64,000 nucleotides of DNA from an uncultured Clostridia bacterium. GTDB lineage: Bacteria > Bacillota > Clostridia > Lachnospirales > Lachnospiraceae. This document shows, piece after piece, positions 26,878 to 34,962 of the stretch; position 1 is the stretch's first letter, and each line of letters opens with the position of its first letter. The stretch is taken from NCBI GenBank assembly GCA_947385955.1, contig CANDNA010000019.1, positions 1 to 64,000 of the forward strand, read 5' to 3'. A program made the position numbers and the translations under genes. The notes under the pieces are model-generated. The model ran no database searches, had not been told where the DNA came from, and worked only from the letters and a program-made list of their open reading frames with translations.

Positions 26878-26910
26878 AAAGTACCGCAACCCCAGAGATT
26901 ACGGTACTTT
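26875..26910 (-). terminator. intrinsic terminator after the GGGtGRT gene
   Basis: Stem AAAGTACCG/CGGTACTTT (26878-26886, 26902-26910) followed by six T on the minus strand. Confidence 0.8.
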
Positions 26911-26945
26911 CAAGCCTTATGGCATTTTCACTTTATAAGATAAAT

Positions 26946-27956
26946 TTAAAACTTTCCAGCCGCTGCTGCTTCCTCGATCAGAACAGCCACTGCCACCGTT
27001 GCACCAACCATCGGGTTGTTGCCCATACCGATCAGACCCATCATCTCTACATGAGCCGGTACGGAAGAAGAACCTGCAAACTGTGCATCGGAATGCATAC
27101 GTCCCAGTGTATCCGTAAAGCCATAGGATGCAGGACCTGCTGCCATATTATCAGGATGCAGGGTACGTCCTGTACCACCACCGGATGCTACGGAGAAATA
27201 TTTCTTACCGGCCTCTGTTCTCTCTTTCTTATAAGTACCTGCTACCGGATGCTGGAATCTGGTAGGATTGGTGGAATTACCGGTAATGGATACATCCACG
27301 TTCTCTTTCCACATGATTGCCACACCTTCCGGAACGGAATTTGCACCATAGCAGTTTACCTTTGCACGAAGTCCTTCCGAATAAGGAGTTCTGCTGATTT
27401 CCTTTACCTCGTTGGTATAAGGATCATACTCTGTCTCTACAAACGTAAAGCCGTTGATACGGGAAATAATCAGAGCTGCATCCTTGCCAAGTCCGTTTAA
27501 GATAACACGAAGGGGTTTCTTACGTACTTTATTTGCCTTCTCGGCAATACCGATTGCACCTTCTGCAGCAGCAAAAGACTCATGGCCTGCCAGAAAAGCA
27601 AAGCAGTCTGTTTCTTCTTCCAGAAGCATCTTGCCAAGATTGCCATGTCCCAGACCTACCTTACGGGTATCTGCCACAGAACCGGGAATGCAGAAAGCCT
27701 GCAGTCCTTCTCCGATGGCAGCAGCAGCGTCGGCAGCTTTCCTGCAGCCTTTCTTAATTGCGATGGCAGCGCCTACTGTATAAGCCCAGCATGCATTCTC
27801 AAAGCAGATAGGCTGAATCTTCTTCACCTGTTCATATACATCAAGTCCGGCATCTTTTGTGATTTTCTCTGCTTCTTCAAGGGAAGAGATGCCATAGCCG
27901 TTTAATACACCATTGATTTTATCAATACGTCTTTCATATGATTCAAATAATGCCAT
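26946..27956 (-). CDS. GGGtGRT family protein
   Basis: 336 residues containing the family-naming motif GGGTGRTLHPDNMAAG near residue 270, together with Cys-containing segments around CFENACWAYTVG. The family (GGGtGRT protein) is widespread in anaerobic clostridia and has no established biochemical role that I can state. It is next to a NifU-like iron-sulfur scaffold gene 18 bases upstream, so a role in iron-sulfur or redox metabolism is plausible but inferred. Highly regular codon use suggests strong expression. Confidence 0.85.
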   Translation of the reverse strand: MALFESYERRIDKINGVLNGYGISSLEEAEKITKDAGLDVYEQVKKIQPICFENACWAYTVGAAIAIKKGCRKAADAAAAIGEGLQAFCIPGSVADTRKVGLGHGNLGKMLLEEETDCFAFLAGHESFAAAEGAIGIAEKANKVRKKPLRVILNGLGKDAALIISRINGFTFVETEYDPYTNEVKEISRTPYSEGLRAKVNCYGANSVPEGVAIMWKENVDVSITGNSTNPTRFQHPVAGTYKKERTEAGKKYFSVASGGGTGRTLHPDNMAAGPASYGFTDTLGRMHSDAQFAGSSSVPAHVEMMGLIGMGNNPMVGATVAVAVLIEEAAAAGKF

Positions 27957-27974
27957 TGTATTGTCCTCCTCCTA

Positions 27975-28667
27975 TTATTCTACTCTGGGGTCGATAATCT
28001 TCACAGCATCGTCCACGCGTCCGTACTGTCCGCATGCCTTCTCATAAGCTGTATTCGGATCATCACCCTTCTTGATGAAATCTGTCATCTTGCCGAGGCT
28101 TACAAACTTGTAACCGATAATCTGGTCATCTTTGTCAAGAGCAATACCTGTTACATAGCCTTCTGCCATCTCAAGATAACGAGGACCCTTCTTTAATGTA
28201 CCATACATTGTACCAACCTGGCTTCTCAGTCCCTTACCAAGATCTTCAAGGCCTGCGCCTACCGGAAGTCCGTCTTCAGAAAAGGCAGACTGGGTACGTC
28301 CATAAACAATCTGTAAAAACAGCTCTCTCATAGCTGTATTAATTGCATCACATACAAGGTCTGTATTCAGAGCTTCCATAACAGTCAGTCCGGGCAGAAT
28401 CTCGGATGCCATTGCTGCAGAATGTGTCATACCTGAACAGCCGATGGTTTCTACCAGGGCTTCCTGGATAATTCCTTCCTTTACATTCAGTGTCAATTTG
28501 CAGGCACCCTGCTGGGGAGCACACCAGCCCACACCATGCGTCAAACCGGAAATGTCTTCTACTTTTTTCGCCTGAACCCATTTAGCTTCTTCCGGGATTG
28601 GAGCACAGCCATGATGAACGCCCTGTGCCACACAAGTCATTTCTTCCACTTCTTTTGAATAAATCAT
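27975..28667 (-). CDS. NifU-like iron-sulfur cluster scaffold protein
   Basis: 230 residues beginning MIYSKEVEEM. The central GCSGMTHSAAMASEIL segment resembles the cluster-binding Cys region of IscU/NifU-type scaffolds, and other Cys occur in WCAPQQGAC and HHGCAPIP. Start ATG at 28667 is chosen for AAAGGAG 7 bases upstream; a longer frame to 28718 has no ribosome site. Paired with the GGGtGRT gene in one transcript, a common arrangement in Lachnospiraceae. No isc or suf genes are in the window. Confidence 0.8.
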   Translation of the reverse strand: MIYSKEVEEMTCVAQGVHHGCAPIPEEAKWVQAKKVEDISGLTHGVGWCAPQQGACKLTLNVKEGIIQEALVETIGCSGMTHSAAMASEILPGLTVMEALNTDLVCDAINTAMRELFLQIVYGRTQSAFSEDGLPVGAGLEDLGKGLRSQVGTMYGTLKKGPRYLEMAEGYVTGIALDKDDQIIGYKFVSLGKMTDFIKKGDDPNTAYEKACGQYGRVDDAVKIIDPRVE

Positions 28668-28705
28668 GTGAAAACTCCTTTCAATATGTAGATTGTTATT
28701 TTTAA

Positions 28706-28736
28706 CAGAGCGGCGCAACCCTTATACGCCGCTCTG
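28706..28736 (-). terminator. GC-rich hairpin, terminator or leader element
   Basis: Perfect 10-bp stem CAGAGCGGCG/CGCCGCTCTG with an 11-base loop, between the ABC ATPase gene and the NifU-like gene. The following tract TTAAAAATAAC on the minus strand is a poor T-run, so it may instead be a leader structure. Confidence 0.45.
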
Positions 28737-28806
28737 CCGCAATCGTTTGTACTATTTTCTCATATTTATACAAAAAAATCCAGTGCTTTTCATGAGAATT
28801 TCAAAA

Positions 28807-29601
28807 TTATGAAAGTATCATCCGGTCATTGGCAAACTCGCCGCCGCTGGCTTCCTCAAACTTGGCCATCAGATCCGATACGTGAAGCTGCTTCTTTTCT
28901 TCCCCTGATACATCGTAGATAATCCGGCCCTCATGCATCATAATCAGCCGGTTCCCCAGACGGATGGCATCCTTCATATTGTGTGTTACCATCAAAGCCG
29001 TCAGATTATTTTCCACAATCATTTTTTCTGTCAGATCCAGCACTGTCCTGGCTGTCTTGGGATCCAGAGCCGCCGTATGCTCATCCAGCAGCAACAGCTT
29101 GGGCTCGATCAGAGTGGCCATCAAAAGGGTCAGCGCCTGACGCTGCCCGCCGGATAAAAGCCCTACTTTGGAACTCATCCGGTTCTCCAGACCCAGATTC
29201 AGAATCTTCAGTTTTTCTTCATACAGTGCTCTTTCTTTTTTCGTCACGCCCCAGCGGAGTGTCCGTCTTTTCCCCCGTCTGTATGCAAGCGCCAGATTTT
29301 CCTCAATTTCCATACCGGCCGCCGTTCCCCGCATAGGGTCCTGAAACACCCTTCCGATGTATTTGGCACGGCAATGCTCCGGCTGTCTGGAAATATTAAC
29401 GCCGTCTATTTTGATCCACCCGTTATCAATAGGATACACACCCGCTATCATATTGAGCAGTGTGGACTTGCCCGCACCGTTTCCTCCGATTACAGTGACA
29501 AACTCTCCCGGATTCAGATGCAGGCTCAGGCCGCAGAGCGCCTTCTTTTCGTTGATTGTCCCTTTGTTAAACGTCTTATATACCTGATTTACTGTCAGCA
29601 T
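28807..29601 (-). CDS. ABC transporter ATP-binding protein (TrpXYZ-type)
   Basis: 264 residues with Walker A GGNGAGKSTLLN (about 39-50), signature LLSGGQRQALTLLMA, Walker B LLLLDEHTAALDP (with His in place of Pro after Glu) and a switch His in VTHNMKDA. Energises import with the adjacent permease and binding protein. Its ATG overlaps the permease stop by several bases. Closest gene order is the tryptophan/tyrosine-type uptake system. Confidence 0.9.
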   Translation of the reverse strand: MLTVNQVYKTFNKGTINEKKALCGLSLHLNPGEFVTVIGGNGAGKSTLLNMIAGVYPIDNGWIKIDGVNISRQPEHCRAKYIGRVFQDPMRGTAAGMEIEENLALAYRRGKRRTLRWGVTKKERALYEEKLKILNLGLENRMSSKVGLLSGGQRQALTLLMATLIEPKLLLLDEHTAALDPKTARTVLDLTEKMIVENNLTALMVTHNMKDAIRLGNRLIMMHEGRIIYDVSGEEKKQLHVSDLMAKFEEASGGEFANDRMILS

Positions 29602-30542
29602 GTGGGGCCCTCCTCAGAATATGATTTCCAGATTCTCCATTTCCCTACGGCTACCGGAATGCAAAGCGCCAATGCCACAATCACGGCAGAAAGCAGCTTC
29701 ATATCGTTGGCATCCATACCCATCTGCAATACAATCGCCCGGATCAGGAAATAAACCACACAGCCGGTCACTGCACTTGACAGCTTGCTGCCAAAAGCCT
29801 TCAGTTTTCCCATCAGTACTTCACCAATGACAATAGCGGCAAGGCCGATCACAATGGCCCCTGTTCCCATACCGATGTCCGCATATTTCTGACTCTGGCA
29901 GACCAGGCCGCCGGAAAGCCCCACCAGGCCGTTGCTGATGGTCAGTGCCAGCAGTTTACTGATTTTTGTATTCACTCCCAGCGCACGGATCATATCTTCA
30001 TTATTTCCTGTGGCACGCAGGGCACTGCCGATCTCCGTTCCGAACAGCCAGTATAAAAATACAATAATCAATACCGCAATCAGGATACCGATGACAAGCG
30101 AGACTGCTGACTGTTTCACACCCAGCATATCCACAATCCTGGAAAAAATCGTATCTACTTTTAAAAGAGGGATATTGCTCTTACCCATAATCCGCAGATT
30201 GACAGACCACAGACCAATCTGAGTCAGAATGCCGGCCAGAATCGCCGGAATATCAAACAGGGTATGCAGCAGCCCTGTCACTGCCCCTGCCGCCATGCCT
30301 GCCGCCGTAGCGATCACAAGAGCCAGCAGAGGGTCCGTCCCCTTTTCCACCACCAGAATGGCACAGACGCATCCTCCCAGGGCAAAGCTCCCGTCCACTG
30401 TCAGATCTGCAATATCCAGTATTTTGTAAGTAATATAGACGCCCAGCACCATGATTCCCCATAAAACCCCCTGAGAAACGGCGCCCTGCATCGCAAGCAA
30501 AACTCCATTCATTTCTTCATCCTCCGTCACAGTTTCATACAA
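29595..30542 (-). CDS. ABC transporter permease (TrpXYZ-type, BPD_transp_2)
   Basis: 315 residues with eight or more hydrophobic segments; N terminus QGVLWGIMVLGVYITYKILDIADLTVDG and later DIPAILAGILTQIGLWSVNL are characteristic of branched-chain/TrpY-type permeases. It forms the membrane channel of the importer. Follows the binding-protein gene after a 114-base gap with an intrinsic terminator, then overlaps the ATPase gene. Confidence 0.9.
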   Translation of the reverse strand: MYETVTEDEEMNGVLLAMQGAVSQGVLWGIMVLGVYITYKILDIADLTVDGSFALGGCVCAILVVEKGTDPLLALVIATAAGMAAGAVTGLLHTLFDIPAILAGILTQIGLWSVNLRIMGKSNIPLLKVDTIFSRIVDMLGVKQSAVSLVIGILIAVLIIVFLYWLFGTEIGSALRATGNNEDMIRALGVNTKISKLLALTISNGLVGLSGGLVCQSQKYADIGMGTGAIVIGLAAIVIGEVLMGKLKAFGSKLSSAVTGCVVYFLIRAIVLQMGMDANDMKLLSAVIVALALCIPVAVGKWRIWKSYSEEGPTC

Positions 30543-30601
30543 AGTTTATTGTACCGATTTGTACCCATGAATGCAAGTATTTTCCGATTCTGCCCAACGG
30601 T

Positions 30602-30635
30602 GAAAAAAGCAGCAAATCTTTTCAGATTCACTGCT
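30602..30635 (-). terminator. internal terminator between binding protein and permease genes
   Basis: 11-pair stem (30608-30618 with 30625-30635; two G-U pairs) followed by six T on the minus strand. Partial termination here would give more binding protein than permease, as is common in ABC operons. Confidence 0.7.
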
Positions 30636-30656
30636 CTTCTCGTCAGATCAATCCAG

Positions 30657-31709
30657 TTACTCCAGTACGGACAAATCCACGCCAAGCAGATCTGCCGTTT
30701 CCTGATTGGTTTTCAGAGTACACTTGTCTGCACTCAGGTAACCGATGGGCATCTGGGAAATATCCGCACCATTTACAAGGATATCCACTGCCTGCTCTCC
30801 TGCCATATAACCCAACTGATAATAATCAATACCATAGGTGGCAAGTCCGCCGGCATCTACCATACCTTCTTCCCCACAGATGGTAGGCAGTCCGTTGTCA
30901 TTGGCCACCATGGTTACCGTCGCCATACCTGCTGCAATGGTATTGTCTGTAGGCGCATAGAGCACATCCACTTTCCCTACCATAGATTCCACAACCTGCT
31001 GAATCTCATTGGAAGTAGATACCGTAAAGACCTCTGATTCCAATCCTGCTTCTGCACATGCCGCTTTCGCAAGCTCTGCCTGAAATTCCGAATTGGACTC
31101 GGCGGAACAGTAAAGAATCCCTACCTTTTTGGCATCCGGAAGCAGTTTGGTCAACAGCTCCATCTGCTCTTTTACCGGTGTCAGATCCGAAGTGCCGGAA
31201 ACATTGTTGCCGGGCGCTTCATTGGAATTTACCAGCCCTGCATCTGCCGGATCCGTAACTGCCGTGATCAGAATCGGTATATCACTTGTGGCGCCGGCCA
31301 CCGCCTGTGCTGCAGGAGTTGCAATGGCAAGTATCAGATCATTGCCGTCATTTACCAGTTTTTCTGCAATCGTCTGGCAGGCAGACTGGTCATTCTGTGC
31401 GTTCTGCTGATCAATTGTATAATTGAGCCCCGCATCGTTCAGCGCTGCCACAAATCCCTCATTTGCCGCATCCAGCGCCGCATGCTCTGTCAGCTGAATC
31501 ACACCGATCTTATAAGAATCTCCACCGGCTGCTGCATCACCCGCTGCTTCTGTTTCCTGTGCACTTTCTGTTTCCGCTGCACTGGCATCACCGGCGCCTG
31601 CAGCGTTCTGTGTTTCTCCGCTCTGCTGTCCGTCTGCCCCCGCTCCGCATCCGGTCACCATACCGATGATCATAGCTGTCGCAAGGGTCAATGCTACTGC
31701 TTTTTTCAT
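30657..31709 (-). CDS. ABC transporter substrate-binding lipoprotein (TrpX-like)
   Basis: 350 residues. Signal peptide with lipobox VTGC at about residue 21, an Ala/Glu/Gly-rich linker (22-68), then the two-lobed binding fold of the TrpX family (IGVIQLTEHAALDAANEGF, TDIPILITAVTDPADAGLV-like segments). Relatives bind tryptophan, tyrosine or other small ligands; the ligand here is not certain. First gene of the importer operon, with its own promoter and two palindromes at the start site. Confidence 0.88.
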   Translation of the reverse strand: MKKAVALTLATAMIIGMVTGCGAGADGQQSGETQNAAGAGDASAAETESAQETEAAGDAAAGGDSYKIGVIQLTEHAALDAANEGFVAALNDAGLNYTIDQQNAQNDQSACQTIAEKLVNDGNDLILAIATPAAQAVAGATSDIPILITAVTDPADAGLVNSNEAPGNNVSGTSDLTPVKEQMELLTKLLPDAKKVGILYCSAESNSEFQAELAKAACAEAGLESEVFTVSTSNEIQQVVESMVGKVDVLYAPTDNTIAAGMATVTMVANDNGLPTICGEEGMVDAGGLATYGIDYYQLGYMAGEQAVDILVNGADISQMPIGYLSADKCTLKTNQETADLLGVDLSVLE

Positions 31710-31737
31710 AAACCTCTTCTCCTCACCGTTTTCTACA

Positions 31738-31757
31738 TTGACGCTTTAACGCGTCAA
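31738..31757. promoter_or_regulatory. palindrome 2 in the importer leader
   Basis: TTGACGCTTTAACGCGTCAA: arms TTGACGC/GCGTCAA around six bases. Centre is 25 bp from palindrome 1, with the same 7-6-7 layout. Confidence 0.6.
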
Positions 31758-31762
31758 CGCGA

Positions 31763-31782
31763 TTATCAAACTCCGTTGATAA
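31763..31782. promoter_or_regulatory. palindrome 1 at the importer transcription start
   Basis: TTATCAAACTCCGTTGATAA: arms TTATCAA/TTGATAA around six bases, touching the -10 box and covering the predicted start of transcription. Probable operator. Confidence 0.6.
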
Positions 31783-31810
31783 CTATACTCTATTTTGTCG
31801 GTTCCGTCAA
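31782..31810 (-). promoter_or_regulatory. promoter of the TrpXYZ-type importer
   Basis: Minus-strand TTGACG (31805-31810), 17-base spacer, TATAGT (31782-31787). Confidence 0.7.
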
Positions 31811-31825
31811 GAGGTTTATTTTCAG

Positions 31826-31964
31826 AAAAAAGTGTGTGTCCTGACGCACACCCGCGTCGGAGCGCGGCTGCAACAGCAGCCATTTTCCTTTTGCGCGAAG
31901 TGCGATCCCGCCTGGAGGGCTTTTGTGATACAGGAAATTCCTCCGGATTTCCTGTATCACAAAA
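31826..31964. other. hairpin-rich intergenic region
   Basis: No gene is supported. It contains GTGTG/CACAC (31834-31850; T6 follows on the minus strand), CGCG/CGCG, GGCTG/CAGCC (31866-31881), and a perfect 18-bp inverted repeat TTTTGTGATACAGGAAAT with its complement (31921-31964). The loop of the last hairpin is TCCTCCGG on the plus strand. Either a cluster of terminators or a structured RNA. Confidence 0.5.
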
Positions 31965-32002
31965 AACCGGAACCGCCACATCTTATATGGCACCGGTTCC
32001 GG
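31961..32002 (-). terminator. intrinsic terminator after the PAS/GGDEF-like gene
   Basis: Stem CCGGAACCG/CGGTTCCGG (31967-31975, 31994-32002) followed by six T on the minus strand. Confidence 0.85.
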
Positions 32003-32033
32003 CCCGTTTCTTCTGATTCTCTTTATCTGCTTA

Positions 32034-34256
32034 TCATTTGTTTATACTTCCGATAAAATATTCGGAAATATCCATACTGTTTAAAACACAGGTTGCACTG
32101 TTTGCATCATTCTGCATCCAGGAGCCGTGTACCTTCATCCAACTGCGCAGGGAAGAACTGAACCATTCTTCGGACCATTTTGCATGGGGATCGTGTCTGT
32201 CCAGCTTTCTCATAATACAGGTATCACACGGCTTGTCCTGCCGGGCATAGGTACGGTAACAGAAATCTCCGATCTGCAGATCCGGCAGTGCATTTAACAG
32301 TTTCCGGTTGGCAAAACACAGCTCATAGGTATCATAGTCCACTGCCATCACATAACTGTCAAAATCATCCAGCAGCCGGGCATCCTGCAGCGTGGCCCGA
32401 CCGCTTTCTTTTCTTTCGTTTTTCAGTACATACATCTGTACCAACTGGAGAATACGTTTCAGTTCCTTTTCTTCCTCCGTATTCAGATGCCATTCCCGTC
32501 CGGTACATTCCCCCATCAGGAATGCGCCTTTGATCTCGCCTTTCATCATCATCGGCTGAATCAAAAGGGTATGTATCCGGTTGCGGAGCATATAGGAAGC
32601 CAGCTCTTCCGGTACTTCATCATAATTATGGATAATCTGGAAGCCGCCCAGCAGATTCACCCTTTTCAGGAAAGAAATCCACTGATGTGTTTCATCAATC
32701 ACATCCTGTTCGTCCTTTGGCTCATAACCCGGATTGAAATACCGCAGTTCCAGTCCCTTTTTCCCTTCTTTTCCTTCCATAGACAGACATGCTTTCTGGA
32801 ACCCGAAATGACGGATCACCATTTTCAACATTGCTCTTGTCAGATTTTCATTCTGTCTTTCTTCATTGATAATCCGTTCCAGCAGATTTTCCAGATTTTC
32901 CTCACTGTCCGCAGCTTCCAGAAGGCTCTGCTGTCTTTCATTCTCAGCCGCTTCTCTCTTTAAAATACCGGAAAGATCATACACATGATACCCGAACTTT
33001 CCGCTTCCCCGAAGGGAATTTACTGCCTTTTCCGCCTTTGTATGCAGCTCCTGCCAGGTATCCCCCTGGTACGGATACAGTGAAATCCCCACTCTTCCTG
33101 CCAGTGTAAATCCATCTTCACCGCTTCCCAGCGTCATCTCCGTGCTGTGGCATACCATCGTAGCCAGTGCATCCAGATTATGAACAGAGCCTATGTTCTG
33201 TGCAAAAATAACCAGTTCATCCTCACCCAGACGGCCCAGAATATCGGAACGCTTAAAGCCCTTACTCATCTTTTTGGTTATATCCTTCAGGATCCGGTTG
33301 CCCATATCTTCGCCCAGACTCTCTGACAGAATACGGAAATCACTGATGTCCACCAGGATAAATCCATGAATATTGCGGTCGCCGGAAGTCGACAGAACCT
33401 GATTGACCTGCTCCTTTGTCGCCTCGCTGTTATACCATCCGGTTACTGTATCCAGCTTTTCCTTGCCGCGCAGCTCTTCCTGTAACAGTTTATTTTCATG
33501 AATATCCGTGATCTTGCCCACAATATGGGTCACATATCCATCCACCCCGGCAATACTGGTGGTATGAATACGGTACCATCTTTTTTCCTTACCCGTCAGG
33601 ATATTGGTTTTCAGCTCTATGATATCTGTCCGGGGCGTTTTCAGAGCCTCTTCCATAATTTCAACCAGCTTTCTTTCATCACTGGCTGCCAGAACATCCC
33701 GACGCAGCTTAATCATAAATTTGTCTATAATACGGGTACTTTCCAGACCATACTCACTGGCTGTCTTGACACTGAGCACATCTGTCTTGGCATTATAGTC
33801 TGCCAGCATCTCTCCCTCTGTTTCCAAAAGCATCTGATACCATTCAGACTGAGCCTGCAGCTCATTTTCCACAAACTTTCTGTCTGTGGCATCCAGAAAT
33901 ACACACAATATGACTGCCCTCTCTGCAGTCCTTTCATACAGATTCCCCCGTATCTGCAGCCAGCGCAGACTACCGGTCGCTGTTACCGTACGCATCTCCA
34001 GATCCACTGCTCCGTCGTCCTTCAGCACGTCCTCAATCGCCTGCCAGAACTTGGGCTTATCTTCCTCCAGGATAAGCGATACCAGGTTATTCAGATACTT
34101 ATAGCCAACATTCGGCGCATATCCCAGCATCCGGAAACCGCCGCTGTTCATATAGAGAAATTCCAGCTTATCTTCCTGCAGCCCCAGAAATGCCACGCCT
34201 GTCAGCATGTTTTCCATCATCTCACATATTGTTTTGTAATCAAGATTATTTGCCAT
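32034..34256 (-). CDS. multi-domain signalling protein: PAS, degenerate GGDEF, GAF
   Basis: 740 residues, apparently cytosolic. PAS-like domains at about 10-135 and 140-260, a GGDEF-fold domain at about 265-425, a GAF-like domain at about 480-620 and a C-terminal PAS-like part with CDTCIMRK. The diguanylate cyclase signature reads LGEDE where GGDEF is required, so c-di-GMP synthesis is doubtful; such domains may bind GTP or act as sensors. Last gene of the dense topB-containing operon, which also has an EAL phosphodiesterase-like gene. Confidence 0.82.
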   Translation of the reverse strand: MANNLDYKTICEMMENMLTGVAFLGLQEDKLEFLYMNSGGFRMLGYAPNVGYKYLNNLVSLILEEDKPKFWQAIEDVLKDDGAVDLEMRTVTATGSLRWLQIRGNLYERTAERAVILCVFLDATDRKFVENELQAQSEWYQMLLETEGEMLADYNAKTDVLSVKTASEYGLESTRIIDKFMIKLRRDVLAASDERKLVEIMEEALKTPRTDIIELKTNILTGKEKRWYRIHTTSIAGVDGYVTHIVGKITDIHENKLLQEELRGKEKLDTVTGWYNSEATKEQVNQVLSTSGDRNIHGFILVDISDFRILSESLGEDMGNRILKDITKKMSKGFKRSDILGRLGEDELVIFAQNIGSVHNLDALATMVCHSTEMTLGSGEDGFTLAGRVGISLYPYQGDTWQELHTKAEKAVNSLRGSGKFGYHVYDLSGILKREAAENERQQSLLEAADSEENLENLLERIINEERQNENLTRAMLKMVIRHFGFQKACLSMEGKEGKKGLELRYFNPGYEPKDEQDVIDETHQWISFLKRVNLLGGFQIIHNYDEVPEELASYMLRNRIHTLLIQPMMMKGEIKGAFLMGECTGREWHLNTEEEKELKRILQLVQMYVLKNERKESGRATLQDARLLDDFDSYVMAVDYDTYELCFANRKLLNALPDLQIGDFCYRTYARQDKPCDTCIMRKLDRHDPHAKWSEEWFSSSLRSWMKVHGSWMQNDANSATCVLNSMDISEYFIGSINK

Positions 34257-34287
34257 AATATCCCCTTTGTGACCTGTCCTGTATCTA

Positions 34288-34956
34288 TTATATCTCCTTT
34301 TTCACAATATTTCCACTATCTTTATAGATACTTTTTTCCGGAATATATCCCCTTACTCTGGAAAGCGGATAGATATTGGTTTCTCTCCCGATTACACTGC
34401 CCGGATTCAGCACACTGTTGCAGCCCACTTCCACATTGTCCCCCAGCATTGCACCGAATTTTTTCAGCCCGGTTTCGATATTGCCCTCTTTGGATTTTAC
34501 CACAACCAGTGTTTTATCACTTTTTACATTGGAAGTAATGGAACCTGCTCCCATATGGGCCTTATACCCCAGGATACTGTCACCCACATAATTATAATGA
34601 GGCACCTGGACTTTATTGAAAAGGATCACATTTTTTAATTCTGTGGAATTTCCTACCACAGCGCCTTTTCCCACAATGGCATTCCCACGGATGAACGCAC
34701 AGTGCCTTACCTCGGCTTCTTCATCAATAATGGCCGGACCATTGATAAAAGCGGAAGGATACACTCTGGCAGATTTTGCGATCCATATAGTTTCCCCCTT
34801 CTGTTCATACCGGTCTGCCGGAAGCGTCTTACCCAGCCTGATAATAAACTCACTGATCAGAGGCAGCACTTCCCAGGGATAGGTCCTGCCTTCGAACACT
34901 TCTTTTGCAATCGTTTCTTCCATACTGTACAGGTTTTGAATCTTCAGATCATCCAT
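34288..34956 (-). CDS. left-handed beta-helix (hexapeptide-repeat) transferase-like protein
   Basis: 222 residues. After about 60 residues come hexapeptide repeats with the I-x-x-x-x-x spacing (ARVYPSAFINGPAIIDEEAE, AFIRGNAIVGKGAVVGNSTE and later VEVGCNSVLNPGSVIGRETN). The closest architecture is the C-terminal acyltransferase half of GlmU or NDP-sugar pyrophosphorylases, but the nucleotidyltransferase half is missing. It may be an acetyltransferase or a pseudo-enzyme. Starts 6 bases after topB. Confidence 0.75.
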   Translation of the reverse strand: MDDLKIQNLYSMEETIAKEVFEGRTYPWEVLPLISEFIIRLGKTLPADRYEQKGETIWIAKSARVYPSAFINGPAIIDEEAEVRHCAFIRGNAIVGKGAVVGNSTELKNVILFNKVQVPHYNYVGDSILGYKAHMGAGSITSNVKSDKTLVVVKSKEGNIETGLKKFGAMLGDNVEVGCNSVLNPGSVIGRETNIYPLSRVRGYIPEKSIYKDSGNIVKKEI

Positions 34957-34962
34957 TTTCTG

